Source: Saccoglossus kowalevskii
Taxonomy: Eukaryota > Hemichordata > Enteropneusta > Harrimaniidae
Assembly: GCF_000003605.2 (NCBI RefSeq)
Contig: NW_003156257.1
Location: 2,368-30,648 of the forward strand
Length of the DNA: 28,281 bases
Reading direction: 5' to 3'
Notes under the pieces: generated by a model
Database searches by the model: none
Told to the model about the DNA's origin: nothing
Seen by the model: only the letters and a program-made list of their open reading frames with translations
Translations under genes and position numbers: made by a program
Part shown: positions 1 through 10,386 of the stretch, piece after piece
How the letters are laid out: every line of letters begins with the position of its first letter
Numbering within the stretch: position 1 is the first letter of the stretch

Positions 1-12
1 AACAAGACTTAC

Positions 13-445
13 CATAGATTGTTTGTCTGGTTCTATATGTTTCTCATGGTGTACGATACTCACATGGCGATAATCCTTATCCATGTATTCTGGAATTATA
101 TTTCGAGACAATAATTGTTTTCACAATAGCAATGTGTCAATTGTTATAGTTGCCCATATAACTGACCGCGTTTAAATCACAAACTTGTAGTTATCGCATG
201 TAAAGTTGAATCATATGAAAATAATATTGTGATGTTCATATCAATCGTGGAGCAATGCATACAACTTGAATTCTAGTGACAATGAAGACATCAACTTACC
301 TCACAAATAACTAAAGAAATAATACCTTCAACTTACCTACAATTAATTTTCTTGTTACAGATTTGTTATATTCACCCACAAAGAGAATACTCATTGTGAT
401 TAATACGATATATATTATCTTTTTAGACCATGTTGTGATTGCCAT
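13..445 (-). CDS. Type II membrane protein, exons 1 and 2 (partial, runs off left edge)
   Basis: Minus-strand gene start. Exon 1 is complement(337..445): it begins MAITTWSKKI and encodes 36 residues plus one base. Residues about 10-23 are a hydrophobic signal anchor after a short basic N-terminus, the usual layout of a type II Golgi or ER protein. A GTAAGT donor follows. Exon 2 is complement(13..89), after an acceptor reading TTCCAG; it adds 26 codons rich in His, Glu and Lys and ends at another GTAAGT donor at the window edge. The joined frame stays open for 62 codons. The right-arm copy keeps 31 of 36 exon-1 residues and the same splice donor, which supports real coding. The rest of the protein lies outside, so the enzyme class is unknown. 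A glycosyltransferase or sulfotransferase is plausible from the anchor and from the sulfotransferase remnants in the spacer, but this is inference. Confidence 0.68.
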
Positions 446-1540
446 GTTGCTGTAGCGTCTCTATATAGAATATCAATAGGAGCAAAACAAAATTATGATT
501 AAGTTATACGTAATCTCACAAAGTTGAACTTTTGTACATGCACATTTGTTGTAACTAAACTAAATAAGTTTGGCTTTATGACGTCGTTGGTTATTTATTT
601 GTGACGAATAAGCAGACAATCCCCTGAGATATGATGAGCTAAATTGGCAAAATTTGGGTATTTCCTTGTTAAAATAAATACGCTGATCGAATTTGGTTTA
701 GGAAATAAATCACAGATGGGTGCAATTTGCGGTAAGGTAAAATAAACTTATGTCTGGTACCCGTGTATGTAACATTGGAACTGTATAGCATAGTTGTACC
801 ATAGCGCCAGCTGCTAGGCAAGAATGATGTGATAGTCTACTTATTGAATTTATGCTAATTTGATATCATCTACATAAACACCAATGTAACAATACTATAT
901 GATAAAAAAATATATACAAGGTGTTCATTTAAAAACTTCTCCAGATAGATATTGGGCGATAATTGCTGGTCATTTTTTTTTTCAGAAAATTAAAAGAATT
1001 TTAATGATTTTGTTATACAGTTATAACAGCTGCGAGAATTACATATAGTCTGGTTAATATATTCGGTCTGGTGATTTAATTATAATATATCATTTTGGTC
1101 TATTAAGTTAAAAAAAAAACAAGAATCGAAATTGAAGTCAATTATAATTGTTAAATAATCATAATAATTCTCCCCAATATATTATAAATACTCGTCTAGG
1201 GTATTTCGGTTTGGTTAATGCGTTACTGTATAGTTTATATTGCAATGCACTTTATTGTTATACCTATTGATTTGAGTAGACATTGTATTAACGAACTTGT
1301 GTCTACTTGTAGATGTTGCTTCTTTTTCTAATCATATATCTCTTGTTTTCAAAAGTACCAAATATGGGTTCATTCACTGTCACCATTATTAAAGAATCTC
1401 GTACCTCTTTCCATGAATATACTCTTTGATGTTGTCTCTGTATTGTTATACCGGTATAGTGTCAATGATATATATTGAGGAAGATGTGATAATTTAAAAC
1501 AGGTCTCGAGCTATATTAAGTTTCGTGTCAATATTCACGT
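446..1540. other. Upstream and intergenic sequence of the left-arm membrane gene
   Basis: AT-rich sequence with no convincing open frame on either strand. It aligns, reverse-complemented, to 22245-22440 and 23433-24650 of the right arm. It should hold the promoter and 5' UTR of the minus-strand gene that starts at 445, but I see no clear TATA box or initiator. Confidence 0.6.
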
Positions 1541-1958
1541 CACCAAGAATGACAGACGTTTTACCAATAGCAAGCAGACAACTTGTTAAAACTAAAACAT
1601 AATTTTTAAATTTCAAACTTTGGTCCTATGGGACTAAACACTTACGAGGATGCTATTGTTGGCCTTGTTTTGGCCCTATTTTCAATAGTTGTATACGTGC
1701 ATCTGACAAAAATGTGTTAGGCTAGTAGTTCGCAGTAAATAATCACTGATATCGGTGTCACATTTATGAGATTTCCAGCCATATTTCGTTTCACATAACG
1801 AAATGTACAAGTCAAAAGCAAATGACTGACATCGGTGTCACATTTATGGCATTTCCAGCCATATATCGTTTCACTTAACAAAATGTACAAATCAAAATAT
1901 TCCTGACAATCGAAAAACCAATCTGCAAGAACAGAGGCGGCGGCACGAAATTTTGCAT
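1541..1958. repeat. Left-arm-only insertion with an internal 80-bp tandem duplication
   Basis: The right arm goes straight from the homologue of 1507-1540 to the poly-C tract, so these 418 bases are private to the left arm. Inside, a unit of about 80 bp occurs twice (starting at 1746 and 1826), sharing the core ATCGGTGTCACATTTATG and the following CATTTCCAGCCATAT-like segment. I found no terminal repeats and no clear target duplication. The long minus-strand open frame across it looks fortuitous. Confidence 0.6.
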
Positions 1959-1972
1959 GGGGGGGGGGGGGG
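1959..1972. repeat. Poly-G tract (14 G)
   Basis: Uninterrupted run of 14 G. It is retained as a 15-C run at the equivalent place in the right arm (22221-22235), so it predates the arm duplication. It sits exactly at one edge of the left-arm-only insertion 1541-1958. Confidence 0.85.
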
Positions 1973-2140
1973 CTCTGTTCACCTAACTTGCGCCGAAAGC
2001 GCGACCTTACATAACGTAATAAAATCAACAGGAAACAGCCGTCATCGTCTATCTACAATGCAATATTCTAATTTCAAATATTACTGTTTTATTTTTAACT
2101 TCGAGACGCGAGAGTAAATAAAAATAGGCAAACTGTTTAA

Positions 2141-3036
2141 GGTAGAGATGCAGGTTCGTGGGCACTTGGGAGTGATTTTTTTTTGCTTGTTATTATCCAA
2201 ACAGTCTTGGCTATAGACTGTTAACATTTTGTAGAATTTTGGACATACTCAAAAAACGTTTTTAAAATATAGATAACTGGTGCAAACATTATCTCTTTTG
2301 AATGCTTAGCAAGATTTAGCAAGGCTGTACATAAATAATAAAAAAGGAACATGGTGAAAAAAAGAAATGACGACGGAATCTCCATATTATGCACTATATT
2401 TAACTTCTAACAAAACGATAATACATTTAAATTTGGAACTGTTACAGTCATTTTAATTTTGAGCATTAGCAAACTTCTTCCTGAGTGAATTGTTATGCAA
2501 ATTAACAATTATCTCAGTTTCTTGTTAGTGCACATCCCAGACAAAAATAGCTCCTAGACGCTTTGACCTTTTGTTTTGAAATTTTCACAAATGATTGACA
2601 ATGTGTTTATGTTCAAAACACCGTCGGGGCATTGTTTTTGGTTGAACAGTGTACAACAGTCGTACAGACAACTAGCCTGTTAATTTATGCATAAACTTGA
2701 AGTAGTGAAATTTGAGCTGCTGCTCTGCAAAATTGACAACTGGTAGACAGTTTTCAAGACGGCACTTTTTTCATAGTTAACAGATGTACCCATAAACCAA
2801 TTTTGACAGGAAACAGAAGCATGGCGTAGAAGCCAATTTTTTGTAAATCACTTTTGACCAAAAAAGCACATTTGTGTGCTTATTTCAAACTACACTGTTC
2901 ATAAAAAAATACTAACAAAATTTTAAAATTCATACAATAAGCTTTCCGAAAATATACAGTTTTGTTGGCAAGGAAGGTCATCTTGGTTTCCTAATTAACT
3001 AATTAAAATACCTGTCAGGTAAGCTGCATCTCTACC
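2141..3036 (+). mobile_element. Non-autonomous DNA transposon with TTAA target duplication (Kolobok or piggyBac-like)
   Basis: Perfect 13-bp terminal inverted repeats: GGTAGAGATGCAG at the left end and its complement CTGCATCTCTACC at the right end. They are flanked by TTAA at 2137-2140 and 3037-3040. The right arm has the empty site with one TTAA (22113-22116). The 896-bp interior has no transposase-sized frame. TTAA duplication is shared by the Kolobok and piggyBac superfamilies and I cannot choose between them. It inserted after the arms were duplicated. Confidence 0.88.
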
Positions 3037-3040
3037 TTAA

Positions 3041-3590
3041 ACGGTCTTTCTAAATACAAATCATAATGAAAAATGACGAGTCATTCGAAATAGATGTTAA
3101 TGTAAGTAAAACAAATCATTTACGTGTGCCGATATGCCGCGCCCGTGGCCGTATTATAACGATGTTTCAGCAGTTCTGTATCTCGAGCACAGGAATGTGT
3201 TTTTGTGAAAAAAACGCACATTTTAAATTACTCGAAAATTAATAGTTATATATCAATGCACTCACCTTGTCTGGCGTTCAATATTACTTGCTAACGGTGC
3301 TGTCAATAATGACGACCGGATTCCGTGACATCTGTTTGCTGGTTTAAATTTATTGCATGTGATACACCGATAATTTGAGGTTTTAAATATTACGCCGTGG
3401 TAATTTCAGTCCTGATTTATTCAACAGCTGATGTCATATATAAATTGTTAACACATATATTACGATTCGAATGTAAAAAACAATTGCTTTTAAAATGATT
3501 CAATTTCCCATGGTAATTTAAAAGTATGCTGTATGAATATTCAGGCGTTCTTCTAATAAATTATATTCCCATCATTGCAAAATTGTATTC
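3041..3590. other. Non-coding arm sequence
   Basis: Collinear with the complement of 21620-22110. No open frame, RNA gene or element terminus recognised. Confidence 0.6.
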
Positions 3591-3593
3591 TAA

Positions 3594-3840
3594 AGGTATG
3601 AATGTAGGTTCGTTGGCACTTGTTTGTTTTTTGCTTTTTCTAACATGGTGAAAAAATGGTGAAATAAAAATAATGACGGAGTCCCGATATTATGCACTTT
3701 ATATAACTTTTTACAAAACGATAATAAGTTTAAATTTGGGATTTTACAGTTATTTTACAGCACAATTCTTCTGAATAAATTGTAATCCAAATTAGCCATT
3801 ATCTCCACTTGTGTTTTTCAGTTTACCAGGGAAGTTCAAA
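3594..3840 (+). mobile_element. Older relic of the same TTAA element family, left-arm copy
   Basis: It shares with 2141-2520, in the same orientation, an end resembling GTAGGTTCGTTGGCACTTG, the AACATGGTGAAAAAA segment, the block around ATTATGCACT and a run around ACAAAACGATAATA. The terminal repeat is decayed, the far end is not recognisable and the internal spacing is shorter. A matching relic lies in the right arm (21340-21602), so this insertion is older than the duplication. Confidence 0.7.
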
Positions 3841-3913
3841 TGTAAATAGCTCTCACAATTATTGTTTCACGTGACACATTATTTTCGTCAGATATTTAAT
3901 AATAAATGGGCGT

Positions 3914-4055
3914 CCTTACGTGTAGATAGTTTGTTTTTCATAATACAAAGTTGTCGAGCAGGATGTTGCCTATTTTAAATCCCTGCTCAGACTACTATAC
4001 CAGACACGCTACGCCTATTGTAGGTTGTAGGTGTCAATTAGGGATTACGCCCGTA
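3914..4055. repeat. Left-arm-only block of about 140 bp
   Basis: The right arm joins the homologues of ATGGGCGTCC and AGTTTATTGACACTC directly, so this piece is private to the left arm, or was lost from the right. No terminal repeats or target duplication could be established, so the boundaries are approximate. Confidence 0.45.
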
Positions 4056-4236
4056 GTTTATTGACACTCGTTTGTCGTCAGAGTCTAAGGCTAACCCGAA
4101 GATTTCCGAACGCTCTCGCATTAACACGCTTCGTGTGTTTTTTGTCTGTTTTGATCTTTCGATTGCCTTCGTTTTTGGGGCAAGTTACAGCATTTTTAAT
4201 ATTCCCTGCTTTCTTCAGCGATACTCATCAATTCAA

Positions 4237-4280
4237 AATAGAATAGAATAGAATAGAATAGAATAGAATAGAATAGAATA
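4237..4280 (-). repeat. (GAATA)n pentanucleotide tail of the LINE
   Basis: About nine GAATA units on the plus strand, read as TATTC units at the 3' end of the antisense LINE. Microsatellite rather than poly-A tails are typical of several LINE clades. Confidence 0.88.
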
Positions 4281-4435
4281 ATGCTTTATTACATCCTTAA
4301 TGAAATCTGACATTTCAGTTTTGGTAATTGCTGTATTAAAGCTTTTTAAAATAAACTACACATACAATACAATAATTGATTTCAAATAAACAACAAACTA
4401 AATCACACTGAAAATATAGCACAACAATACATTAA

Positions 4436-4935
4436 TTAATTAATTATCACCTTTTCTTTTCTTATTTTGTAGGCTTTCTGTATGTAATTTAATAACCCGA
4501 GAAGACATTGTTTGTCAGTTGTGTTTAAAATGTGTATAAATTGATCTTTGTTGTAATTTTTGAAATTTGGATTGCAGAATAGACTATATAATTCTAGTCT
4601 ATTTTCTGTATAGAGATCACACTCAGTGATGAAGTGGATTTCATCCTTAATCATGTTACATTTGTCACATTTCCTGTCCTGAATTTTTGTTTTTGGTTTT
4701 GTGTGTCTACCCACTTCTATGTATAGTTGATGGCAGCCAATTCTAAATTTGCTGATTGTTTGAACCGCTTGCCTATCAGTTAACTGTTGTAAATAATATT
4801 CCTGTCTTTTTTGAATAAACTGTAAGTCCTCAGTTTAGATTCTGTTCTTTGCATGTCTATGTTCCATTTGTTAATGCAGTACTTTGCTGCTGTCGCACCT
4901 GGAATTTGACAGTCAGAAATGTATTTCTGTTTTTT
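4436..4935 (-). pseudogene. LINE ORF2 C-terminal region (connection region and Cys/His knuckle)
   Basis: Reading leftward on the minus strand, the first part gives a segment with KLRTYSLFKKD, typical of the region after the RT domain. After a stop and a frame change comes KFRIGCHQLYIEVGRHTKP, then a C-x2-C-x8-H-x4-C motif (RKCDKCNMIKDEIHFITEC). This is the conserved C-terminal finger of many LINE ORF2 proteins: a short helix ending IE.GR, then a cysteine/histidine knuckle before the ...Y..NR..LY tail. Only the last part, complement(4436..4714), is an open frame. The disruptions show that the copy is dead. The clade is not determined. Confidence 0.8.
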
Positions 4936-4944
4936 CATTATTTA

Positions 4945-6420
4945 TTTGAGACTAATTGGGTTAATTACAGAGAATACGCAGTGTCTGCATATTTGTATGA
5001 TTCCTGTATGAGTGTTTTCCCCATGTAATGCATTATCACGCTTTCCTGTATACGCTGCGCAGCAACAATGATTGACAACACCACAAAGGATGATGGGAGA
5101 AACCAGAGGTGCAAGAAACGAAAGCGCAGGAGCATGATACCAACTCTTCACTCTGCCGTGTTTCACTGAAATAACAGACTGTGCGTTATAATCTTAGCAC
5201 ATACTGGCGAACGATAGTACTGAGATCTGCCAGGACTCGTGGTTCGAGTTGAAATTGATTGCAACTCTCAGAATACCAAAAGTTCAAGTTACTGACGACG
5301 ACTAAAGAAACCGCCATATTGGGAGCACGAGATCGTACAAACAAATACGCGTTCAAGCCAGTGAGCGTTCTCTGCGCAGAAACGACCCAGTGATCACGAA
5401 GAAAACCGTTTCTTTCAACGAGCAAATTCGCATCGTAGATGCCATCCTACCACAACACTGAAGTAGCAACCTTTATCGACAGGTACTGTTCCCTTTATAT
5501 AGCGTGACAAGTTTCACTGAACTCCACCGATAAATATAAATTAATCGCGTGAACTCAGCGTTGAAGCCACACTTCGCATTACAACCCCGTGTGATTTGGA
5601 GAGTGTTTGTAGATTATAATATGAGTTCTGGATAGATCTGTGCCATTTATTTCGTTCGGTGATTCACAAAACAGGCTAAATTGAGTTATTTCAGACGAGA
5701 TATTATAATCGAGTGAATTTGTATATGTGAGGCTACGTATTCTGTTTTAATTAGAGTACTTGCTAGGCCATATTTTGAAGTCACATTTATTTAACAGCCA
5801 CAGTGAAAGGCTATTTGTGCTATGGTTAACCATCGCTGTTAATGCTAATTTTCGAGTAATTGTGAATGCTTTTCTGACGTTGTTATAGTATTATCGTTTA
5901 ATCAGTATGTCAATATTTGAACGTGGAACTACCACTCATACGATTCTGAAGACTGTAATTAAGCAGATATTACATTCTTTATTGTAAGCGATATCGCGTT
6001 ATAGCAGTAACTGTGTTCGTGTTCTATAAATGCTAGAGCACATTCTGGTGAGTTACCTTTACCAGCATATTGGTCGCCTGACAGAGCAGTCCTTAGTGTT
6101 GGTGGATAGCGCCATCATCGGTCAGTTCTCATTTGACTGGTCTTTCGTTTTTTTGATAATTACATGGAAGTGCTTTTTCAAAGACTTACATTTGTATTTC
6201 TTATAGTTGTTGAGCTTTTCCAATACCCATTGTGATAGTGCATTGTGGGTAGCGTTGTACTGTTTGCCGTTAACGGTCTGTTGATTAAATGTTGTTCCTC
6301 TGAGATTTGGAGAAGACTGAAACACAAGTTTGACAGGTGTAAGTGTGAGTTTATTTCTATAACAATAATTAGCATTTTATTTCGTGGTGCTATTACTCTC
6401 AGAGCCAAACAAGTTATTAA
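4945..6420. other. Unexplained 1.5-kb block inside the LINE
   Basis: LINE coding similarity stops at about 6600-6560 and resumes near 4935. In related ORF2 proteins these parts are normally separated by far less sequence. The block is less AT-rich than its surroundings in places (5040-5450) and has only short open frames without recognisable motifs. I could not find terminal repeats or a target duplication. It is probably a nested insertion of unknown type; the boundaries are approximate. Confidence 0.45.
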
Positions 6421-6599
6421 TGATCTGTGAAAATATATAGGTTCCCGAGTACCGTATAACAGATATCCCAGTGCAGTGGTGATTGATACCATTCAAAGTT
6501 TTTACCCTTGCTACACCAAGTTTGGGGTGTGGCACTGCCATTTTGTTGAAGTTTTGTTTTGTAATATCCATATGGATTTTTGTTCATTCACAATTTTGT

Positions 6600-7455
6600 T
6601 GAGTCTTGTTAGCCAGTAATCATTTTCTTTGTTTGTTTCCATTTCTTCATAGCATTGAAAGCTATGTTGTCTTTCTTCAATGTAATTAAATGTTTGTACA
6701 TAGTTATTGCCTTATAGTATAGTAAGTGTAACAATGGTAATCTACCAGTATCCATTCTTACTGTAATGTTGCTTGACCTGTTATTCACATTTAGAATGTG
6801 CCTTCAGAATCTGAGGTGGACTTTTTCAGTTTCTGTCTTGTCCCAGTTTTTGTTCGTACATACTCACCATATCCCCCCCCATATGTTAATATTGGTATTT
6901 GTGTAGTTTCAAACAATTTTGTTTTAATAGTAATATTGTTTCTATTGTTATTATAGATAGGTGATTGTGCCCTTTCTGCTCTCCTTGCTTTTTTTGCTAG
7001 TGTTGACATTGTTAAGTCCATAGATCCATTACTATTAAAATTAACACCCATATAGGGGAAGTTTGTTGTTTTCTCAATTATATCATTTCCATACCTTATA
7101 TTTAGCTTCTCTGTACTGTAACCATTTCTATTAAATATAATTGATTTTGTTTTCTTTATGTTTACTTGTAGTCCCCATTTGTTTGCATACCTACCTTGTG
7201 ACATAAGGATGATATCATATGCATGTAACAGACATGGAAATGGTGTGTTATATAATTGTGGTGGGAGACTGTCTTCTTTATCCAACTCGTCAATTAAGTC
7301 AATAATGTAGATATTAAATAGTGTAGGACTCAGTGCACAGCCTTGTTTTACACCGTTTTCCAGCTTGAATGTCGAGGTTACTTTATCTTCAAGTTTGACT
7401 GCACATTTCTTGTTCAGATACATATGTTTAATGACATTGTAGACATTGCCATTGA
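6600..7455 (-). pseudogene. LINE reverse transcriptase domain, catalytic motif lost
   Basis: The main open frame is complement(6791..7423). It contains the RT motif GVKQGCALSPTLFNIYI, then a degraded active-site box reading LLHAYDIILMS where the family has (Y/F)ADD, then GLQVNIKKTKSIIF, then LTYGGG. After a frameshift near 6830 the alternative frame continues with HILNVNNRSSNITV and a GRLPLL segment, typical of the region after the thumb. The first catalytic Asp of the ADD box is replaced by Tyr, and the fingers domain is missing because of 5' truncation. The protein would be inactive. Confidence 0.85.
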
Positions 7456-8465
7456 TATTATATGAATAATAATAGTAGTATTTTTATTATTGTGATTTTT
7501 TCTCCGAATTTGTAGAACTTTTTACAGTTTGAGGGAAACGGACGACAAATCGATCTCGAAATTACAACTTTGCGTAAAGAAATCAGCGAGCACGTTAAAA
7601 TACATTTTAAGCTGCAATTTATAGTAGATTGAAGCTTTATTCCTGGTTTTTAGTGTGTGTTTTATTTTTAAACCCCATTTACAAGAAATTGGCGATGCAA
7701 AGGTCAAGATTGGAAGAACCCGTTCTACTACCAGCTATTCAAATTCACAGCATAATTTAGTTTCTTTTTTTGACATCAACGTTTATATATATTTATATAT
7801 ATATCTTCGAAGAAGAAATGTTGTATAGAGGGCGTGTACTCGCTCATTCTACGTCCCAAACCTGGAACTCGACAGTCATCAAGTCTGAGTACTGAGTATT
7901 TTCTGATCTTTTGTACACGTCTATCCCGTGATTTTTTAATATATGTAATGAATTGCAACTAAATTACTACTATGACGATTGTAATTGCGTATAGTAATAC
8001 TCATGCAGATAGGCAATCACGTTCTAGGGAATGAAATCAAGTGATAAATGAAATTTAAATTTTTCTATTGTCATATTTATTTCTAAATTCTTCGTGCTAT
8101 ATGTCAAACACTAATTTGAATGATTGAAGTATAATCAAGCAGCTAAGAAGCTTACTCTGTAAATATTGTAATCTCTACCATTACCCTAAAACGATTGCAG
8201 CACTATCGGGTATACTTTTTTTTAATAGATGAACAATGTAACTAACGGAATGTAACTACATATAACCCTCCGTTCAAAAATTGCAGGGATACTACACAAA
8301 ACAAAAGTGCTTGACAAAGTATCTCAAATATCGCAATAAAAAGATTCTTTACTTAGGTATAACACACTGTAGTCTACTCAGGCAACCAAGTGAACCAACA
8401 GGCGAAAGAAAACCCATGAAAATCATGATGCATAATCATTTTAATCGCTTGTTTCATGAACCCAC
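7456..8465. other. Non-coding arm sequence
   Basis: Aligns to the complement of 19797-21060. The right arm has about 110 extra bases near 20430-20540. Short open frames on both strands are not conserved between the arms and look fortuitous. Confidence 0.6.
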
Positions 8466-8661
8466 CCGTGGTCAATTTTAAAAACATTCACATGTCATTA
8501 GCTTCCAGTGATTAAATGGTGCTTTAGCGGGTTACTGATTAAACTAGCTATTTTGTTGTAAAAGGGAAGTTTGACCAGACGGAAATCTTAGAATAGCTGC
8601 ATAATTATAATACAATTTGTGCACTGCCTCATAGTTCTGATTTTAATCTGCGCTTGTGTTG
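8466..8661. mobile_element. 196-bp insertion with 9-bp target duplication
   Basis: TGAACCCAC occurs at 8457-8465 and again at 8662-8670. The right arm has it once (GTGGGTTCA at 19788-19796) and continues with the homologue of the sequence after 8671. The insert has no clear inverted repeats, A-tail or tRNA-like promoter boxes, so the type is unknown. A 9-bp duplication would fit a Mutator-like MITE or a short retro-insert. Confidence 0.78.
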
Positions 8662-8670
8662 TGAACCCAC

Positions 8671-10265
8671 GTGTGCTTCAAGAGCGCCATATCTTATTAA
8701 TGTGTTTTATTGAGTCGATAATGAATGACAATGATACACCTCACTTAGTATACAATATAAGAAATGCCTAAAGAAACAAGATAAAATGGAACTTTTTTCT
8801 ATATCCTAGTAGCATGGTGGTAAATTACATATAATTTTCATCAAACATTGTCAGTAAACATTTTAGAGTAGTATAACTACCTGCATGAGAAATCTAGAAT
8901 ATAGATAGCCTTGGTTCCACGGCGTAGATGATATTTACATTCTACCTTAGGATTTCTACGCAAACATCACCATCGATCCTGTTGCAGTGGAGGCGCGACA
9001 AATTGGTACGCACTGTTTTTGACTAAAAAATTATCAACTAAACGCAACCTAAAAATGACAAATACACGATTTGTCTATAAATACGCCTTCTACATCCAAC
9101 ACACATTTTATTTCATTACGTCACATATAATGTCAACGAAGTGTCATGATATTACTTAACATGCTTGTATACCTTGCCTCATTTGCATCAATAGGTAAAA
9201 ACATTACTTTAATCATCTCAACCGCATGACGCATACGTTGAAAATACGTTGGTGGCGCTGTATGATTTCGAAATTGTTAGTGGCTCGCAAATGTTTAGTA
9301 CGAAAGAAAGCGTGTACAGACATCTAGTAACCACAATATACATAGTGGGGTATAGGCCAAAACATTTGTGCCTGTTGCGTTCCATAATGAATGTTATCTT
9401 TTAATACTTGCACCGTTATATATTCTTCATAAAATATGTCTACGTAATACTAGTAACCTCATTAAAGTTATTAGCATATTGTGTATGTAGTATGCATGTT
9501 TCAGATCGTTATTATGTGTTCCACAACGCATGACAATGTTGGCGTATAGTTTGTAAAAAATGATGTCGATCTGGAGAGGTAATGCCACTTAATCGTTGCA
9601 AACTGTGGTGAGAGAAACTTTTGAGCTTCGTGTTTACTGGCTTTACCATCCATTCTTTAATAACTCCCTCCACAACCATCTACATTCTCTCTCCCTCAAA
9701 ACTAAGACGCAACCCTATTTTTCCTTGAAAACAAACAATATGCAATAAATAACCCATGTCTACTTGAGTGAACTTCACCAATTTATAGTACTGGTTCCTT
9801 AACTCTATAACATTTTCAACGTAATGCATTTTACATCAACACTTTTTATATGATATTAATTCCCAGTTCCCATCCAATATACATGTATGCATCCCGATAC
9901 AACGAATCCTACGTCAATTTATAATATTGAGGGCGACATACTCTATGAAATATTAAATGGTTCATTAGGGTTGATGTGCATGTGCCGCCCATGAGCCTAT
10001 TGATTTGTTCGAGCTACCTTTGGCAAATTTGTTTGTGGGATTCCTAGTAGTGCATTGAGCCAGGTGTAATTTGGGGACAAACATTTTGCGAAATATACAA
10101 AAAATGTTAACTGCAAATGGAACTTCCAATTGAGTTTTGGTACGTTTGTTCGTCGTTATATATTGCATACATTGTTGTATCTAATATACCTAGGTGACAC
10201 TGGGAACACTCAATAAATGTAATAATACGAACTATGTATATGTAAACTGTATGAGTGAACGTGTT
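8671..10265. other. Non-coding inner part of the left arm
   Basis: Matches the complement of 18545-19780 up to about 9935, is unmatched from 9940 to 10150, then matches 18080-18205. No supported gene. The best-conserved part (around 9060-9210, with CACGATTTGTCTATAAATAC) has no open frame conserved in both arms. Confidence 0.6.
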
Positions 10266-10386
10266 GTGATCTCTCCTGATGAAACCTGCCAAATTTTAGT
10301 TATTCGACTACGCAAGCAAGTACGAGACGTCTTACTAACCTTAAGTGAGTACAAGTGAGTTTCCTAAGTGTTCATCTTGTTTATAA

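Larger units (their letters stand above)
4236..7455 (-). mobile_element. 5'-truncated LINE retrotransposon, antisense, left arm only
   Basis: The minus strand reads a reverse transcriptase (6600-7455), a C-terminal segment (4436-4935) and a 3' end of (TATTC)n, seen as GAATA repeats on the plus strand at 4237-4280, with AATAAA just before it. The right arm runs uninterrupted across the target near 21075-21095, so the copy is about 3.2 kb and inserted after the duplication. The 5' end falls in the middle of the RT domain, so endonuclease and ORF1 are missing, the usual result of incomplete target-primed reverse transcription. The middle (about 4945-6420) is not LINE-like and may be nested. Confidence 0.88.
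1..10265. repeat. Left arm of giant imperfect inverted duplication
   Basis: Read as reverse complement, this region matches 18080-24946 in collinear order over nearly its whole length. Anchors seen by eye: 9060-9210 against 19200-19390, 8040-8460 against 19790-20230, 7500-7720 against 20810-21030, 3041-3590 against 21620-22110, 600-860 against 24280-24520 and 337-445 against 24654-24762. Identity ranges from roughly 80% to 94%. The stretch 9940-10150 has no clear partner, but homology resumes at 10150-10265 against 18080-18205. The arm is longer than its partner because it carries several private insertions. It continues beyond the left edge, so its true outer limit is unknown. Confidence 0.93.

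Noticed and set aside
1717-2028. Minus-strand open frame of 103 codons
   Set aside because: It crosses the left-arm-only insertion and the poly-G tract and has a proline run from the homopolymer; no domain and no right-arm counterpart.
4031-4246. Plus-strand open frame with a hydrophobic middle
   Set aside because: It runs across the LINE insertion junction and is not conserved in the right arm.
4942-5425. Two short minus-strand frames with cysteine-rich or hydrophobic stretches
   Set aside because: Inside the unexplained block; no motif and no supporting splice or promoter signal.
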